Position numbers and translations under genes: made by a program. A stretch of 64,000 bases of DNA, taken from the NCBI GenBank assembly GCA_963828015.1, contig CAWHCD010000005.1, positions 206,210 to 270,209 on the forward strand. Reading direction: 5' to 3'. Shown here in pieces: positions 17,328-26,174 of the stretch (positions are counted from its first letter, which is position 1; each line of letters begins with the position of its first letter). Below the pieces are notes generated by a model. The model was not told where the DNA came from. It saw nothing but the letters and a program-made list of their open reading frames with translations, and did no database searches. Source of the DNA: CAVPUA01 sp963828015 (lineage in GTDB: Bacteria > Actinomycetota > Actinomycetes > Mycobacteriales > Jatrophihabitantaceae).

Positions 17328-18107
17328 TCAGACCAGTTCGACCGCGTCGGCGATCGAGTCGATGATCCGGCTGGGGCGGTACGGAAAGCGGGTCACGTCC
17401 TCGCGCCGGGTCGAACCGGTGAGCACGAGGATCGTCTCGAGCCCGGCCTCGATGCCGGCCACCACGTCGGTGTCCATGCGGTCCCCGACCATGACCGACT
17501 TCTCCGAGTGCGCCGCGATCCGGTTCATGGCTGAGCGGAACATCATCGGGTTCGGCTTGCCGACGAAGTAGGGCACCGCACCGGTGGCTCGGGTGATCAA
17601 CGCGGCGACCGATCCGGTGGCCGGCATCGGCCCGTCGGGGGAGGGGCCGGTTGCGTCGGGGTTGGTTGCGATGAAGCGGGCGCCGCGTTCGACCAGCCGA
17701 ATCGCCTGGGTGATCGCCTCGAAGGAGTAGGTCCGGGTCTCGCCGAGCACGACGTAATCCGGATCGGTGTCGGTGAGCGTGTAACCGACCTCGTGCAGGG
17801 CCGTGGTGAGCCCGGCCTCGCCGATCGCGTACGCCGATCCGCCGGGCATCTGCTCGGCCAGGAAGTTCGCCGTGGCCAGCGCCGAGGTCCAGATCGCCCG
17901 CTCCGGAACGGCCAATCCGGCTCGGGCCAGGCGCGCAGCGAGGTCGCGCGGGGTATAGATCGAGTTGTTCGTCAGGACCAGGTACGGGCGCTCTCGTTCG
18001 TTCAGCCGATCCAGGAACTCGGCCGCACCCGGTAGGGCCTGCTCCTCATGGACGAGCACGCCGTCCATGTCGGTCAGCCAGAACTCCCGACCGGCCCGAC
18101 TGGTCAC
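17328..18107 (-). CDS. HAD-superfamily phosphatase, NagD-like (subclass IIA)
   Basis: 259 residues from the GTG at 18107. HAD motif I is WLTDMDGVLVHEE, motif II VLTNNS, and motifs III/IV are VGKPNP with MVGDRMDTDVVAGIEAG. The large cap between motifs II and III is the NagD/PGP type IIA form that hydrolyses sugar phosphates or phosphoglycolate. The start GTG overlaps the gnd stop as GTGA (18104-18107), so translation is coupled to gnd. That supports a sugar-phosphate or metabolite-repair role beside the pentose phosphate pathway. Exact substrate unknown. Confidence 0.85.
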   Translation of the reverse strand: MTSRAGREFWLTDMDGVLVHEEQALPGAAEFLDRLNERERPYLVLTNNSIYTPRDLAARLARAGLAVPERAIWTSALATANFLAEQMPGGSAYAIGEAGLTTALHEVGYTLTDTDPDYVVLGETRTYSFEAITQAIRLVERGARFIATNPDATGPSPDGPMPATGSVAALITRATGAVPYFVGKPNPMMFRSAMNRIAAHSEKSVMVGDRMDTDVVAGIEAGLETILVLTGSTRREDVTRFPYRPSRIIDSIADAVELV

Positions 18108-19549
18108 GCCGGCGATTCGGTCTTGGAGCCGGCCCATTCGGTGTGGAAGGAACCCGGCCGATCCACGCGCTGGTAGGTGTGGGCGCCGAAGTTGTCGCGC
18201 AGGCCCTGAATCAGCGCGGCCGGAAGCCGCGGGCGCCGCAAGCCGTCGTAATAGGCCAGGGAGGACGAGAATGCCGGTGTCGGCACGCCGGCCTGGGTGG
18301 CGTCGACGACGACGCGCCGCCAACTGGCCACGCCGTCGCGCACGGCATCGGCGAAGTACGGCGCGACGAGCAGGCTCGACAGCTTCGGGTCGGCCTCGTA
18401 GGCCTCGCGGATCCGGTTCAGGAAGCGGGCCCGGATGATGCAGCCACCGCGCCAGATCGTGGCCATCGCCCCGCGGTCGATGTCCCAGTCGAACTCCTGG
18501 CTGCCGGCCGCGATGTGATCGAAGCCCTGCGCGTAGGCGATGACCTTCGACGCGTACAGCGCCTTGCGGACGTCTTCGATGAACGCGTCGCGGTCCTCGA
18601 CGTGCCAGTCGTTCTGTTCGGGGAAGGCGGCGCGCGCGTCGGCGCGTTGGTCGGCGTGACCGGACAGCGCACGGGCGAACGTGGCCTCGGCGATGCCGGT
18701 GATCGGGATGCCGAGGTCCAGGGCGCTCTGCACCGTCCAGCGTCCGGTGCCCTTCTGCTCGGCCTGGTCGAGCACGATGTCGACGAACGGTTGTCCGGTC
18801 GCCGCGTCGACCTGGGCGAGGACATCGGCGGTGAGCTCGATCAGGAAGGACTCGAGGTCGCCCTCGTTCCAGGTCTTGAAGATCTCGGAGATCTCGGCCG
18901 GGGTCGCGTCCAATCCGGCGCGAAGCAGGTCGTAGGCCTCGGCAATGAGCTGCATGTCGGCGTACTCAATGCCGTTGTGCACCATCTTGACGAAGTGGCC
19001 CGCGCCGTCCGGCCCGACGTGCACACAGCAGGGCACACCGTCGACCTGTGCGGCGATCTTCTCAAAGATCGGGCCGAGCTTGCGGTATGACTCCGGTGAC
19101 CCGCCCGGCATGATGCTCGGGCCCAGCAGGGCACCCTCCTCGCCCCCGGACACTCCGCTGCCGACGAAATGCAGCCCGCGCTCGCGCAGGCTCTGCTCGC
19201 GGCGCCGGGTGTCGGCAAAGTGGGCGTTGCCGCAGTCGATGATGATGTCGCCCTCGTCCAAGAGGGGTGCGAGCTCCTCGATCACGTCGTCGGTCGGGCC
19301 GCCCGCCTTGACCATGATGATGATGGCTCGGGGCTGCGCGAGTGAGGCCACGAACTCCTCGAGCGAGTCGCTGGGTACGAACGTGCCCTCGTCACCGTGC
19401 TGGGCGATCAGGTCGTGGGTCCGCGAACTGCTCCGGTTGTGCACAGCCACCGTGAAGCCGTTGCGGGCCAGGTTGCGGGCCAGGTTGCGTCCCATCACGG
19501 CCAGTCCGGTTACGCCGATCTGGGCCATGGTCGTCGTCTCATCCGTCAT
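18104..19549 (-). CDS. gnd: 6-phosphogluconate dehydrogenase, decarboxylating
   Basis: 481 residues, the usual length of the long dimeric NADP-dependent enzyme. The N-terminal Rossmann domain has IGVTGLAVMGRNLARN. Substrate loops include IIDCGNAHFADTRRR, GSGVSGGEEGALLGPSIMPGG and FVKMVHNGIEYADMQ with the catalytic Lys and Asn; KGTGRWT follows. It converts 6-phosphogluconate to ribulose 5-phosphate and NADPH. The start at 19549 lies 7 nt after a TATAGT box, fitting a leaderless message; an internal ATG at 19528 (MAQIG) is a possible alternative. It is divergent from the sugar-phosphorylase operon. Confidence 0.95.
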   Translation of the reverse strand: MTDETTTMAQIGVTGLAVMGRNLARNLARNGFTVAVHNRSSSRTHDLIAQHGDEGTFVPSDSLEEFVASLAQPRAIIIMVKAGGPTDDVIEELAPLLDEGDIIIDCGNAHFADTRRREQSLRERGLHFVGSGVSGGEEGALLGPSIMPGGSPESYRKLGPIFEKIAAQVDGVPCCVHVGPDGAGHFVKMVHNGIEYADMQLIAEAYDLLRAGLDATPAEISEIFKTWNEGDLESFLIELTADVLAQVDAATGQPFVDIVLDQAEQKGTGRWTVQSALDLGIPITGIAEATFARALSGHADQRADARAAFPEQNDWHVEDRDAFIEDVRKALYASKVIAYAQGFDHIAAGSQEFDWDIDRGAMATIWRGGCIIRARFLNRIREAYEADPKLSSLLVAPYFADAVRDGVASWRRVVVDATQAGVPTPAFSSSLAYYDGLRRPRLPAALIQGLRDNFGAHTYQRVDRPGSFHTEWAGSKTESPA

Positions 19550-19556
19550 GCTTCGG

Positions 19557-19562
19557 ACTATA
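19557..19562 (-). promoter_or_regulatory. -10 box TATAGT of leaderless gnd
   Basis: Read on the minus strand, TATAGT ends 7 nt before the gnd ATG. The gap to the opposite GTG at 19590 is only 40 bp, so the two divergent promoters must overlap. Confidence 0.5.
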
Positions 19563-19589
19563 GGGGGCCGCTCATGGCACGATCGAGAG

Positions 19590-20315
19590 GTGCTCGGCCT
19601 TCCGGAAACGATCACGACCTGTCTGTTCGACCTCGACGGCGTGCTCACCGACACCGCCTCGGTGCACCAGGCGGCCTGGAAACAGACGTTCGACGAGTTC
19701 CTGCGCGCCCACGGCGGGCTGCCGCCGTTCACCGCCCAGGACTATGACGAGTACGTCGACGGCAAGCCGCGGCCGGACGGAGTGCGTGACTTTTTGGCCT
19801 CCCGATCGCTGAGCCTGCCCGAGGGCAGTCCCGACGATCCACCCGCCGCGGCCACGATCAATGGACTGGGTAACCGCAAGAACGAGCTGCTGCTGAAGAG
19901 GGTGCACGATGACGGTGTGCGGGTCTATGAGGGATCGCGGCGCTATCTGCAGGCCGCGCAAACGGCCGGGTTGCGACGTTTCGTGGTGTCCTCCAGCGCC
20001 AACACCGCTGAGGTCCTGGAGGTGACCCGGTTGGCGTCGTTGGTGGAGGGCCGGGTCGACGGCAAGACGCTGCGGGCCGAGCAGCTGGCCGGCAAACCGG
20101 CCCCGGACAGCTTCCTGGCCGGCGCCCGCCTGGCCCGGGCGACACCCGCGCAGGCGGTGGTGTTCGAGGACGCCATCGCCGGAGTGCAGGCCGGTCAGGC
20201 CGGTGCGTTCGGCTACGTGGTCGGCGTCAACCGGCTGGACGCGGCCCATGGGCGCGAGCTGGCCCGCAACGGTGCCAGCATCGTCGTCAACGACCTCGCC
20301 GAGCTGCTGTCATGA
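19590..20315 (+). CDS. HAD hydrolase of the beta-phosphoglucomutase family
   Basis: 241 residues from the GTG at 19590 (VLGLPETITTCLFDLDG); the long upstream open frame is antisense to gnd. HAD motif I is FDLDGVLTDTASVHQAAW with the nucleophile and acid/base Asp pair, motif II FVVSSSANTAEVL, motif III GKPAPD, motif IV VVFEDAIAGVQAG. The helical cap and the adjoining GH65 gene point to beta-phosphoglucomutase, turning beta-glucose 1-phosphate into glucose 6-phosphate. Its stop overlaps the next start as ATGA, so the two are translationally coupled. Confidence 0.85.
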   Translation: MLGLPETITTCLFDLDGVLTDTASVHQAAWKQTFDEFLRAHGGLPPFTAQDYDEYVDGKPRPDGVRDFLASRSLSLPEGSPDDPPAAATINGLGNRKNELLLKRVHDDGVRVYEGSRRYLQAAQTAGLRRFVVSSSANTAEVLEVTRLASLVEGRVDGKTLRAEQLAGKPAPDSFLAGARLARATPAQAVVFEDAIAGVQAGQAGAFGYVVGVNRLDAAHGRELARNGASIVVNDLAELLS

Positions 20316-22657
20316 TCCCCAACCCGCGCTTCCCCGCCGAGGCGTGGAACCTGCGCGAGATCGGTCTGGATCTCGACATGCTCGGGCAGTCGGAATCACT
20401 GTTCGCCCTGTCCAACGGTCACATCGGCGTGCGGGGCAACCTCGATGAAGGCGATCCGGCCAGCCTGCCCGGCACCTACCTGAACTCCTTCTACGAGACC
20501 CGACCGCTGCCCTACGCCGAGGCCGGCTACGGCTACCCCGAGTCGGGCCAATCGATCGTCAACGTCACCGACGGCAAGCTGATCCGGCTGCTGGTCGACG
20601 ACGAACCCTTCGACCTGCGCTACGGCACGCTGCAGCACCACGAACGAATCCTGGACCTGCGCGGCGGTGTGCTGCATCGCGTGGTCGAGTGGGCGGCACC
20701 GTCCGGGCAGCGGGTCAAGATCCGCTCCAGCCGGCTGGTGTCGCTGACCCAACGGGCCATCCTCGCGATCCAGTACGAGGTTGAGGCGGTCGACCAGCCG
20801 ACCCGGGTGGTGCTCCAGTCGGAGCTGGTGGCGAATGAACAAACCCCGAAAATGTCGGATGATCCTCGCGTGGCGGCGGTACTGGCCAATCCGCTCGCCG
20901 CGGAGAATCACATGCTGCGTGGCGCCCGCTCGATCCTGATCCACCACACGCGAGCCAGTCAGTTGCGGGTGGCGGCGGCCATGGAGCACGTCGTCGACGG
21001 GCCCGACGGCTGGGGCAGCGAAGCGGCCGTGCACGAGGATTGGGCCCGGCTCATGGTCGGTACCACGCTGGCGCCCGGGCAGAAGCTGCGCCTGACCAAG
21101 TTCGTCGCCTACGGCTGGTCGGGCCAGCGGACGGTTCCGGCGCTGCGCGACCAGGTCGAGGGCGCGTTGGCCGCCGCGCTGCGAAACGGCTGGGACCGCC
21201 TCGTGACCGATCAGCGCGAGGCCCTGGACGAGTTCTGGGCCGGCGCCGACGTCGAGATCGACGGCGACCTGGGCGCGCAGCAGGCCGTGCGCGTGGCCAT
21301 GTTCCACGTCTTCCAGGCCGCCGCCCGGGCCGAGCAGCGCGCGATTCCGGCCAAGGGCCTCACCGGGCCGGGCTATGACGGGCACGCGTTCTGGGACACC
21401 GAGAGTTTCGTGCTGCCGATGCTGTCCGCGACTGCACCCGACGCGGCAGCTGACGCCCTGCGCTGGCGGCTGGCCACGATCGACCAGGCACGCGAACGCG
21501 CCGAGACGCTGCACCTGCGGGGCGCGGCCTTCCCGTGGCGCACGATCCGCGGCGCCGAGTGCTCGGCCTACTGGCCCGCCGGCACGGCCGCCATGCACGT
21601 CAGCGCCGATATCGCCGTGGCCGCGATCCGCCATGTGCGCTGGACGGGAGATGCGGAGTTCGAGCGTACGGTCGGCTTGCCGCTGCTCGTCGAGACGGCC
21701 CGCCTCTGGACCTCGCTGGGCTATCACGGTGAGGACGGTCGCTTCCACCTCAACGGGGTCACCGGGCCGGATGAGTACAGCGCTATTGCCGACGACAACA
21801 CGTACACCAACTTGATGGCGGCCCAGAATCTCGAGGGAGCGGTCGAGGTCGTCGGACGCCACGCCGCGGCCGCGGCCCACCTCGGGGTCACCGACGAGGA
21901 AGTCGTCGCCTGGACGGCGGCGGCGTCGTCGATGGCCGTGTCGTGGGATTCCCTGCGCGACATTCCGGCGCAGGACCGCCAGTACAACCAACGCGAGCCT
22001 TGGAACTTTCAGGCCGCCTACGAGTTGCACCGCTACCCGTTGCTGCTGCACGTCCCCTACTTCGCGCTCTATCGCCACCAGGTCAGCAAGCAGGCCGATC
22101 TGGTGCTGGCCCTGCACTGGTGCGGTGACCGCTTCACCGATGAGCAGAAGGCCCGCGCCTTCGAGTACTACGAGCCGTTGACCGTGCGCGACTCGTCCTT
22201 GTCGGCCTGTACGCAGGCGGTGATCGCAGCTGAGGTGGGGCAGCTCGAGCTCGCCCACGATTACCTGGCCGAGGCCGCCTACATGGACCTGCACGACTTG
22301 GAGGCCAACACCGCCGACGGGGTGCACATCGCCTCGCTGGCCGGGGCCTGGATCGCGGTCGTGGCCGGGCTGGGCGGCATGCGCGACCACGGTGGCCAGT
22401 TGTCCTTCCGCCCGCAGTTGCCACCTGGTCTGCAAGGGGTGCGCTTCCGGGTGCGCTGGCGCGGTGTGCTGCTGCAGGTGGCGGTCACCACGACCGACGC
22501 GACGTACTCCATCGACGGTGGAACGCTTGAGCTGCTCCACGAGGGCAAGCCGTTCACCGTGACGGCTGCCCATCCGGTGACCCGGCCCATCAACCTGGTC
22601 GTGCCGCTCACGCCGCGGCCGACCCAACCGATCGGTCGAGTGCCCCGCTCGGCCTAG
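20312..22657 (+). CDS. Glycoside hydrolase family 65 disaccharide phosphorylase (trehalose/maltose/kojibiose type)
   Basis: 781 residues, normal for GH65. An N-terminal beta-sandwich (about 1-260) precedes an (alpha/alpha)6 barrel. The substrate segment is GYDGHAFWDTESFVLP; the catalytic acid is Glu488 in GVTGPDEYS; the phosphate-binding segment is HQVSKQADLVL. The enzyme cleaves an alpha-linked glucose disaccharide with phosphate to glucose plus beta-glucose 1-phosphate, which the coupled mutase would use. Trehalose is the likeliest actinobacterial substrate, but kojibiose or maltose cannot be excluded. No transporter is in the cluster, suggesting recycling of an internal sugar. Confidence 0.9.
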   Translation: MIPNPRFPAEAWNLREIGLDLDMLGQSESLFALSNGHIGVRGNLDEGDPASLPGTYLNSFYETRPLPYAEAGYGYPESGQSIVNVTDGKLIRLLVDDEPFDLRYGTLQHHERILDLRGGVLHRVVEWAAPSGQRVKIRSSRLVSLTQRAILAIQYEVEAVDQPTRVVLQSELVANEQTPKMSDDPRVAAVLANPLAAENHMLRGARSILIHHTRASQLRVAAAMEHVVDGPDGWGSEAAVHEDWARLMVGTTLAPGQKLRLTKFVAYGWSGQRTVPALRDQVEGALAAALRNGWDRLVTDQREALDEFWAGADVEIDGDLGAQQAVRVAMFHVFQAAARAEQRAIPAKGLTGPGYDGHAFWDTESFVLPMLSATAPDAAADALRWRLATIDQARERAETLHLRGAAFPWRTIRGAECSAYWPAGTAAMHVSADIAVAAIRHVRWTGDAEFERTVGLPLLVETARLWTSLGYHGEDGRFHLNGVTGPDEYSAIADDNTYTNLMAAQNLEGAVEVVGRHAAAAAHLGVTDEEVVAWTAAASSMAVSWDSLRDIPAQDRQYNQREPWNFQAAYELHRYPLLLHVPYFALYRHQVSKQADLVLALHWCGDRFTDEQKARAFEYYEPLTVRDSSLSACTQAVIAAEVGQLELAHDYLAEAAYMDLHDLEANTADGVHIASLAGAWIAVVAGLGGMRDHGGQLSFRPQLPPGLQGVRFRVRWRGVLLQVAVTTTDATYSIDGGTLELLHEGKPFTVTAAHPVTRPINLVVPLTPRPTQPIGRVPRSA

Positions 22658-22658
22658 C

Positions 22659-23792
22659 TCACGAGCGGGCCGGCGCCAGCCCGAGGGAACGGCCGACCAG
22701 GCTGTGCTGGCGCGCGGCGAGCGCGTCGGCCACCGCCCGAAGGGCGAGCGCGGCCCCGGAGTCCGGAGCGTCGAGCACGACCGGCACCCCGGCGTCGCCA
22801 CCCTCGCGCACGCGTTGATCGATGGGAACCTGGCCGAGCAGTGGCACGCGGGTGCCGGTGAGCGCGGCGAGTGAGTCGGCCACGGCCTGCCCGCCACCGG
22901 CGCCGAACAGTTCCATGCGCGAACCGTCGGGCAGCTCGAGCCAGCTCATGTTCTCGACCACACCGACGATCTGCTGGTGCGTCTGCAGAGCGATCGATCC
23001 GGCCCGTTCGGCGACCTCGCGGGCGGCCAGTTGCGGGGTGGTCACGACCAGCAGCTCGGCCGAGGGAACGAGCTGAGCTACGGAGATCGCGATGTCACCG
23101 GTGCCGGGAGGCAGATCCATGAGCAGCACATCGAGCTCGCCCCAGAAGACATCGGCCAGGAACTGCTGCAAGGCCCGGTGCAGCATCGGCCCGCGCCAGA
23201 CGACGGCGGTGTTGCCGGGGGTGAACATGCCGATCGAGATGACCTTCACGTCATGGGCGATCGGCGGCATGATCATCTGGTCGACCTGGGTCGGCTTGCC
23301 GGTCACTCCGAGCATCCGGGGCACTGAGAAGCCATAGATGTCCGCGTCCAGGACGCCCACCGACAGGCCCCGAGCGGCCAGACTGACGGCCAGGTTGACC
23401 GTCACCGACGATTTGCCGACGCCGCCCTTTCCGGAGGCAACCGCGTAGACCCGAGTGCGCGAACCCGGTTGGGCAAAGGGAATCTCATTGGCCGGCGCAT
23501 CTCCGCGCAGGGTCGTGCGCAGCTCGGCCCGCTGGGCGTCGGTCATCACGCCGAGGTGGACGTCGACGGCGGTGACTCCGTCGACGCGATTCACGGCCGC
23601 GGTGACGTCACGGGTGAGCTGCTCCTTCATCGGGCAGCCGGCGACGGTGAGCAGAATGGCCACCGCCACCGATCCGTCCGCGCGGGCGTCGACCGATTCG
23701 ACCATCCCGAGCTCGGTGATCGGGCGTCGGATCTCGGGATCCTGCACGGTCGCGAGCACGGCATGGATGGCATCAAGATCGACAGAAGGCAC
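22659..23792 (-). CDS. mrp: Mrp/ApbC (NBP35-type) iron-sulfur cluster carrier ATPase
   Basis: 377 residues. The N-terminal about 90 residues are a MIP18/DUF59 domain (VQDPEIRRPITELGM). Then comes a deviant Walker A SGKGGVGKSSVTVNLA at about 117-132, followed by GVLDADIYGFSVPRMLG and LDVLLMDLPPGTGD (Walker B). The paired Cys of many ApbC proteins near the C terminus is not seen. The family assembles or transfers Fe-S clusters. The GTG at 23792 lies 7 nt behind a TAGGAT box, so the mRNA is probably leaderless. It is divergent from marR; the stop is 2 bp past the GH65 stop on the other strand. Confidence 0.9.
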   Translation of the reverse strand: MPSVDLDAIHAVLATVQDPEIRRPITELGMVESVDARADGSVAVAILLTVAGCPMKEQLTRDVTAAVNRVDGVTAVDVHLGVMTDAQRAELRTTLRGDAPANEIPFAQPGSRTRVYAVASGKGGVGKSSVTVNLAVSLAARGLSVGVLDADIYGFSVPRMLGVTGKPTQVDQMIMPPIAHDVKVISIGMFTPGNTAVVWRGPMLHRALQQFLADVFWGELDVLLMDLPPGTGDIAISVAQLVPSAELLVVTTPQLAAREVAERAGSIALQTHQQIVGVVENMSWLELPDGSRMELFGAGGGQAVADSLAALTGTRVPLLGQVPIDQRVREGGDAGVPVVLDAPDSGAALALRAVADALAARQHSLVGRSLGLAPARS

Positions 23793-23799
23793 GATATTT

Positions 23800-23829
23800 A
23801 TCCTACGTCCGCGGTTACCGACCTAAGAT
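23800..23829. promoter_or_regulatory. Back-to-back leaderless promoters of mrp and marR
   Basis: Minus strand: TAGGAT (23800-23805) with 7 nt to the mrp GTG. Plus strand: TAAGAT (23824-23829) with 7 nt to the marR ATG. The start codons are only 44 bp apart, so the two polymerase sites overlap and a MarR dimer bound here would cover both. Confidence 0.55.
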
Positions 23830-23836
23830 CGCGACT

Positions 23837-24325
23837 ATGACGACCCTTCGGGACGAGACGCCCCAGGAGGGCGTCACGTCGTTGCGGGCCGATGACTGGC
23901 GCCTCGGGGCCTGGCGGGGGTTTCTCCGCGCACATGCCGACATCGTCCGGCGCCTGGAGGCCGACCTGCTCGAGCAGGCCCAGCTGCCGCTGTCCTGGTA
24001 CGACGTGCTGCTGCAGCTGGCCGAGGCCCCCGATCGCCGGCTGCGGATGGCCGAGCTGGCCGATCGGCTGCTGTTGTCGCGTTCGGGGCTGACCCGGCTC
24101 ATCGATCGCATGCAGGTCGATGGGCTGGTCACTCGCGAGCCCTACCCGGGTGATGCCCGCGGGACGTACACGGTGCTGACCGCCGCTGGGCTGGACCGCC
24201 TTCGCGGGGCGGCACCGATCCATTTGGCCGGCATCAACCAGTATTGGATCGCCCGCCTGAGCGAGCAGGAGCTGCGTCAGCTGGCAGCGTTGTTCGACCG
24301 GCTGGCGCCCGCCGTCGACTACTGA
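23837..24325 (+). CDS. MarR-family transcriptional regulator
   Basis: 162 residues with the winged-helix MarR layout: a helical N terminus (WRGFLRAHADIVRRLEADL), then SWYDVLLQLAEAPDRRLRMAELADRLLLSRSGLTRLIDRM as recognition region, and a wing with REPYPGDARGTYTVLT. The C-terminal helices form the dimer interface. The ligand is unknown. By position it may control itself and mrp. Its 3' end overlaps the convergent DUF1003 gene by 7 bp. Confidence 0.9.
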   Translation: MTTLRDETPQEGVTSLRADDWRLGAWRGFLRAHADIVRRLEADLLEQAQLPLSWYDVLLQLAEAPDRRLRMAELADRLLLSRSGLTRLIDRMQVDGLVTREPYPGDARGTYTVLTAAGLDRLRGAAPIHLAGINQYWIARLSEQELRQLAALFDRLAPAVDY

Positions 24326-24795
24326 GCCTCGCCCAGGCCGAGGCGATCCTCGAGCCGGGCCAGCTCGCCCCGGATGAAGTCGCGCGTCGCAACCTCGCCG
24401 AGGGCCATGCGCACCGAGGCCAGCTCCCGGGCCAGGTACTCGGTATCGGCGATGGCCTGTTCGTTGCGGGCCCGGTCGGCGTCGTACTGGATGCGGTCAC
24501 GGTCGGCCTGGCGGTTCTGGGCCAGCAGGATCAGCGGCGCGGCGTAGGCAGCCTGGGTCGAGAAGGCCAGGTTCAACAGGATGAACGGGTAAGGGTCGAA
24601 CCGGAAGCTCACAGCGACGATGTTGAAGAGGATCCAGATCATGACGAAGACGGTCTGGATGACTAGATAACGGGCGGTGCCGAAGGTCCGCGCGATGTCT
24701 TCGGCCCAGGTGCCGAACTGATCGGAGTCGATCCTCGGCGCCCGGATGGCGCGCGGCTCGCGGGGCTGGTCGAGGCGGTCTCGGCGCTCAGCCAT
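24319..24795 (-). CDS. DUF1003 membrane protein
   Basis: 158 residues. Two membrane helices (about 42-62 and 70-88) contain the family pattern WILFNIVAVSFRFDPYPFILLNLAFSTQAAYAAPLILLAQNRQ. A charged helical tail follows (RDRIQYDADRARNEQAI). The ATG at 24795 was chosen because the longer frame runs antisense into the next gene. It overlaps the stop of the upstream MgtE-N gene by 8 bp, so the two form a coupled pair. Function of DUF1003 is unknown; the pairing suggests a link to divalent-cation balance. Confidence 0.85.
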   Translation of the reverse strand: MAERRDRLDQPREPRAIRAPRIDSDQFGTWAEDIARTFGTARYLVIQTVFVMIWILFNIVAVSFRFDPYPFILLNLAFSTQAAYAAPLILLAQNRQADRDRIQYDADRARNEQAIADTEYLARELASVRMALGEVATRDFIRGELARLEDRLGLGEAQ

Positions 24796-26044
24796 CGTCG
24801 TCCTCCAGCTCCGAATCCCGCCAATCGTCGGGCAACAGGTGGTCGAGGACGTCGTCGACCGACACCGCGCCGAGCAGCCGTCCGTTCTCGTCCAGCACCG
24901 GCGCGGCCACGAGGTTGTAGGTCGCGAGGTGCTTGGTGATGTCGGTGATCGACGTATGGGGTTCGAGCGAGGTCGGATCGTTCTCGAGGATGCCACTGAC
25001 CAGGGCGGACGGACGCTCGCGCAGCAGGCGCTGGACGTGCGCCGTGCCCAGGAAACGGCCGGTGGGGGTCGCCTGCGGAGGACGGACCACGAACACCTGG
25101 GCGGCCAGCGCCGGGGTCAGATCCGGGTTGCGCACCAACGCGAGCGCCTCGGCTACGGTGGCATCGGGCAGCAGCACCACCGGCTCGGAGGTCATCAACC
25201 CACCCGCGGTGTAGTCGCCGTAGGTGAGCAGTCGGCGCACCGGCGCGGCTTCGTCGGGCTCCATGAGCTTGAGCAGCCGTTCCTGCTCATCGGCGGACAG
25301 CTCACCGAGCAGGTCGGCCGCATCGTCGTCGTCCATGGCCTCGAGCACGTCGGCGGCCCGTTCGTCGGCGAGCGAGCCGAGCAGATCGACCTGCTCGTCT
25401 TCGGGCAGTTCCTGCAGGACGTCGGCCAGCCGTTCGTCGTCGAGCGCGGCCGCGACTTCGAGTCGCCGCTTCTCGGGCATCACTTGCAGCGCTGTGGCGA
25501 CGTCGGCGGGGCGCATGCCCTCCAGCATGGAGAGCATCGCGTCGGTGCCCTGCCCGAGTTCGCTGTCGGAGAGGGTCAGGCCGTCGACCTCATCCCAGGC
25601 GACCTGGAAGAGCTGGCGCCGGCTCAGTCGTCCGGAGCCCCCGCGTACGGCCAGCTTGGTCAGCACCCAGTCCCGCGAGCGGTTCTGCTCCATCGCGATG
25701 TCGACGATCGTGACCTGCTGGCCACTTTCGCGGATCGTGACGGTCCGATCGAGCAGGCCGGTGACGATGACGACCTCGTTGGCGCGCGCCTCGAAGCGCT
25801 TCATGTTCACCGTGCCCGAGGAGAGCACGATGGCACCCGGTTCGAACCGGGTGACCCGGCCCATGGGCACGAAGATCCGCAATCGGCCGGGCAGTTCGAC
25901 CACCAGTCCGAGAACGCGAGGCGGTTGGCGATCGACGCGCAGGGTGGTCACGGCCTCGCGCATGCGGCCCAGGACGTCGCCGCTGGGGTCGAAAACCCCG
26001 ATGCCGGGCAGCCGCGCGATGAAGACGCGGTGCGCCGAGGTCAC
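24788..26044 (-). CDS. Soluble MgtE-N / CBS-domain protein (no transporter domain)
   Basis: 418 residues. About 1-150 is a PRC-barrel-like N-terminal region. About 160-280 is the MgtE N superhelical domain with repeated LPEDEQVDLLGSLADERAADVLEAM units. About 290-410 is a CBS pair (GLMTSEPVVLLPDATVAEAL, then NLVAAPVLDENGRLLGAVS, with DVLDHLLPDDW closing). The membrane part of true MgtE magnesium channels is absent, so this is a cytoplasmic sensor, perhaps acting on the DUF1003 partner encoded next. Ligand (Mg2+ or nucleotide) is inferred from the family. Confidence 0.85.
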   Translation of the reverse strand: MTSAHRVFIARLPGIGVFDPSGDVLGRMREAVTTLRVDRQPPRVLGLVVELPGRLRIFVPMGRVTRFEPGAIVLSSGTVNMKRFEARANEVVIVTGLLDRTVTIRESGQQVTIVDIAMEQNRSRDWVLTKLAVRGGSGRLSRRQLFQVAWDEVDGLTLSDSELGQGTDAMLSMLEGMRPADVATALQVMPEKRRLEVAAALDDERLADVLQELPEDEQVDLLGSLADERAADVLEAMDDDDAADLLGELSADEQERLLKLMEPDEAAPVRRLLTYGDYTAGGLMTSEPVVLLPDATVAEALALVRNPDLTPALAAQVFVVRPPQATPTGRFLGTAHVQRLLRERPSALVSGILENDPTSLEPHTSITDITKHLATYNLVAAPVLDENGRLLGAVSVDDVLDHLLPDDWRDSELEDDDG

Positions 26045-26174
26045 GCCCGCACTCCGATGAACTGCACGTTGACAAAGGCTAGTCGGTCAGGCGCGTGGAA
26101 ATCGGTAACGCGCGCGACGTGATACCACCTACACCGACTTGGCGGCAGCGCTGGGAGTCGGCATCCTCTGATAC

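Noticed and set aside
20396..22897. 833-codon open frame antisense to GH65
   Set aside because: G+C shadow: no family features, low-complexity Arg/Gly/His protein, and the opposite strand encodes a full GH65 enzyme.
25830..25860. tRNA T-arm-like CCGGTTCGAACCGG
   Set aside because: Lies inside the MgtE-N gene with no acceptor stem or anticodon arm; the codons are normal for that protein.
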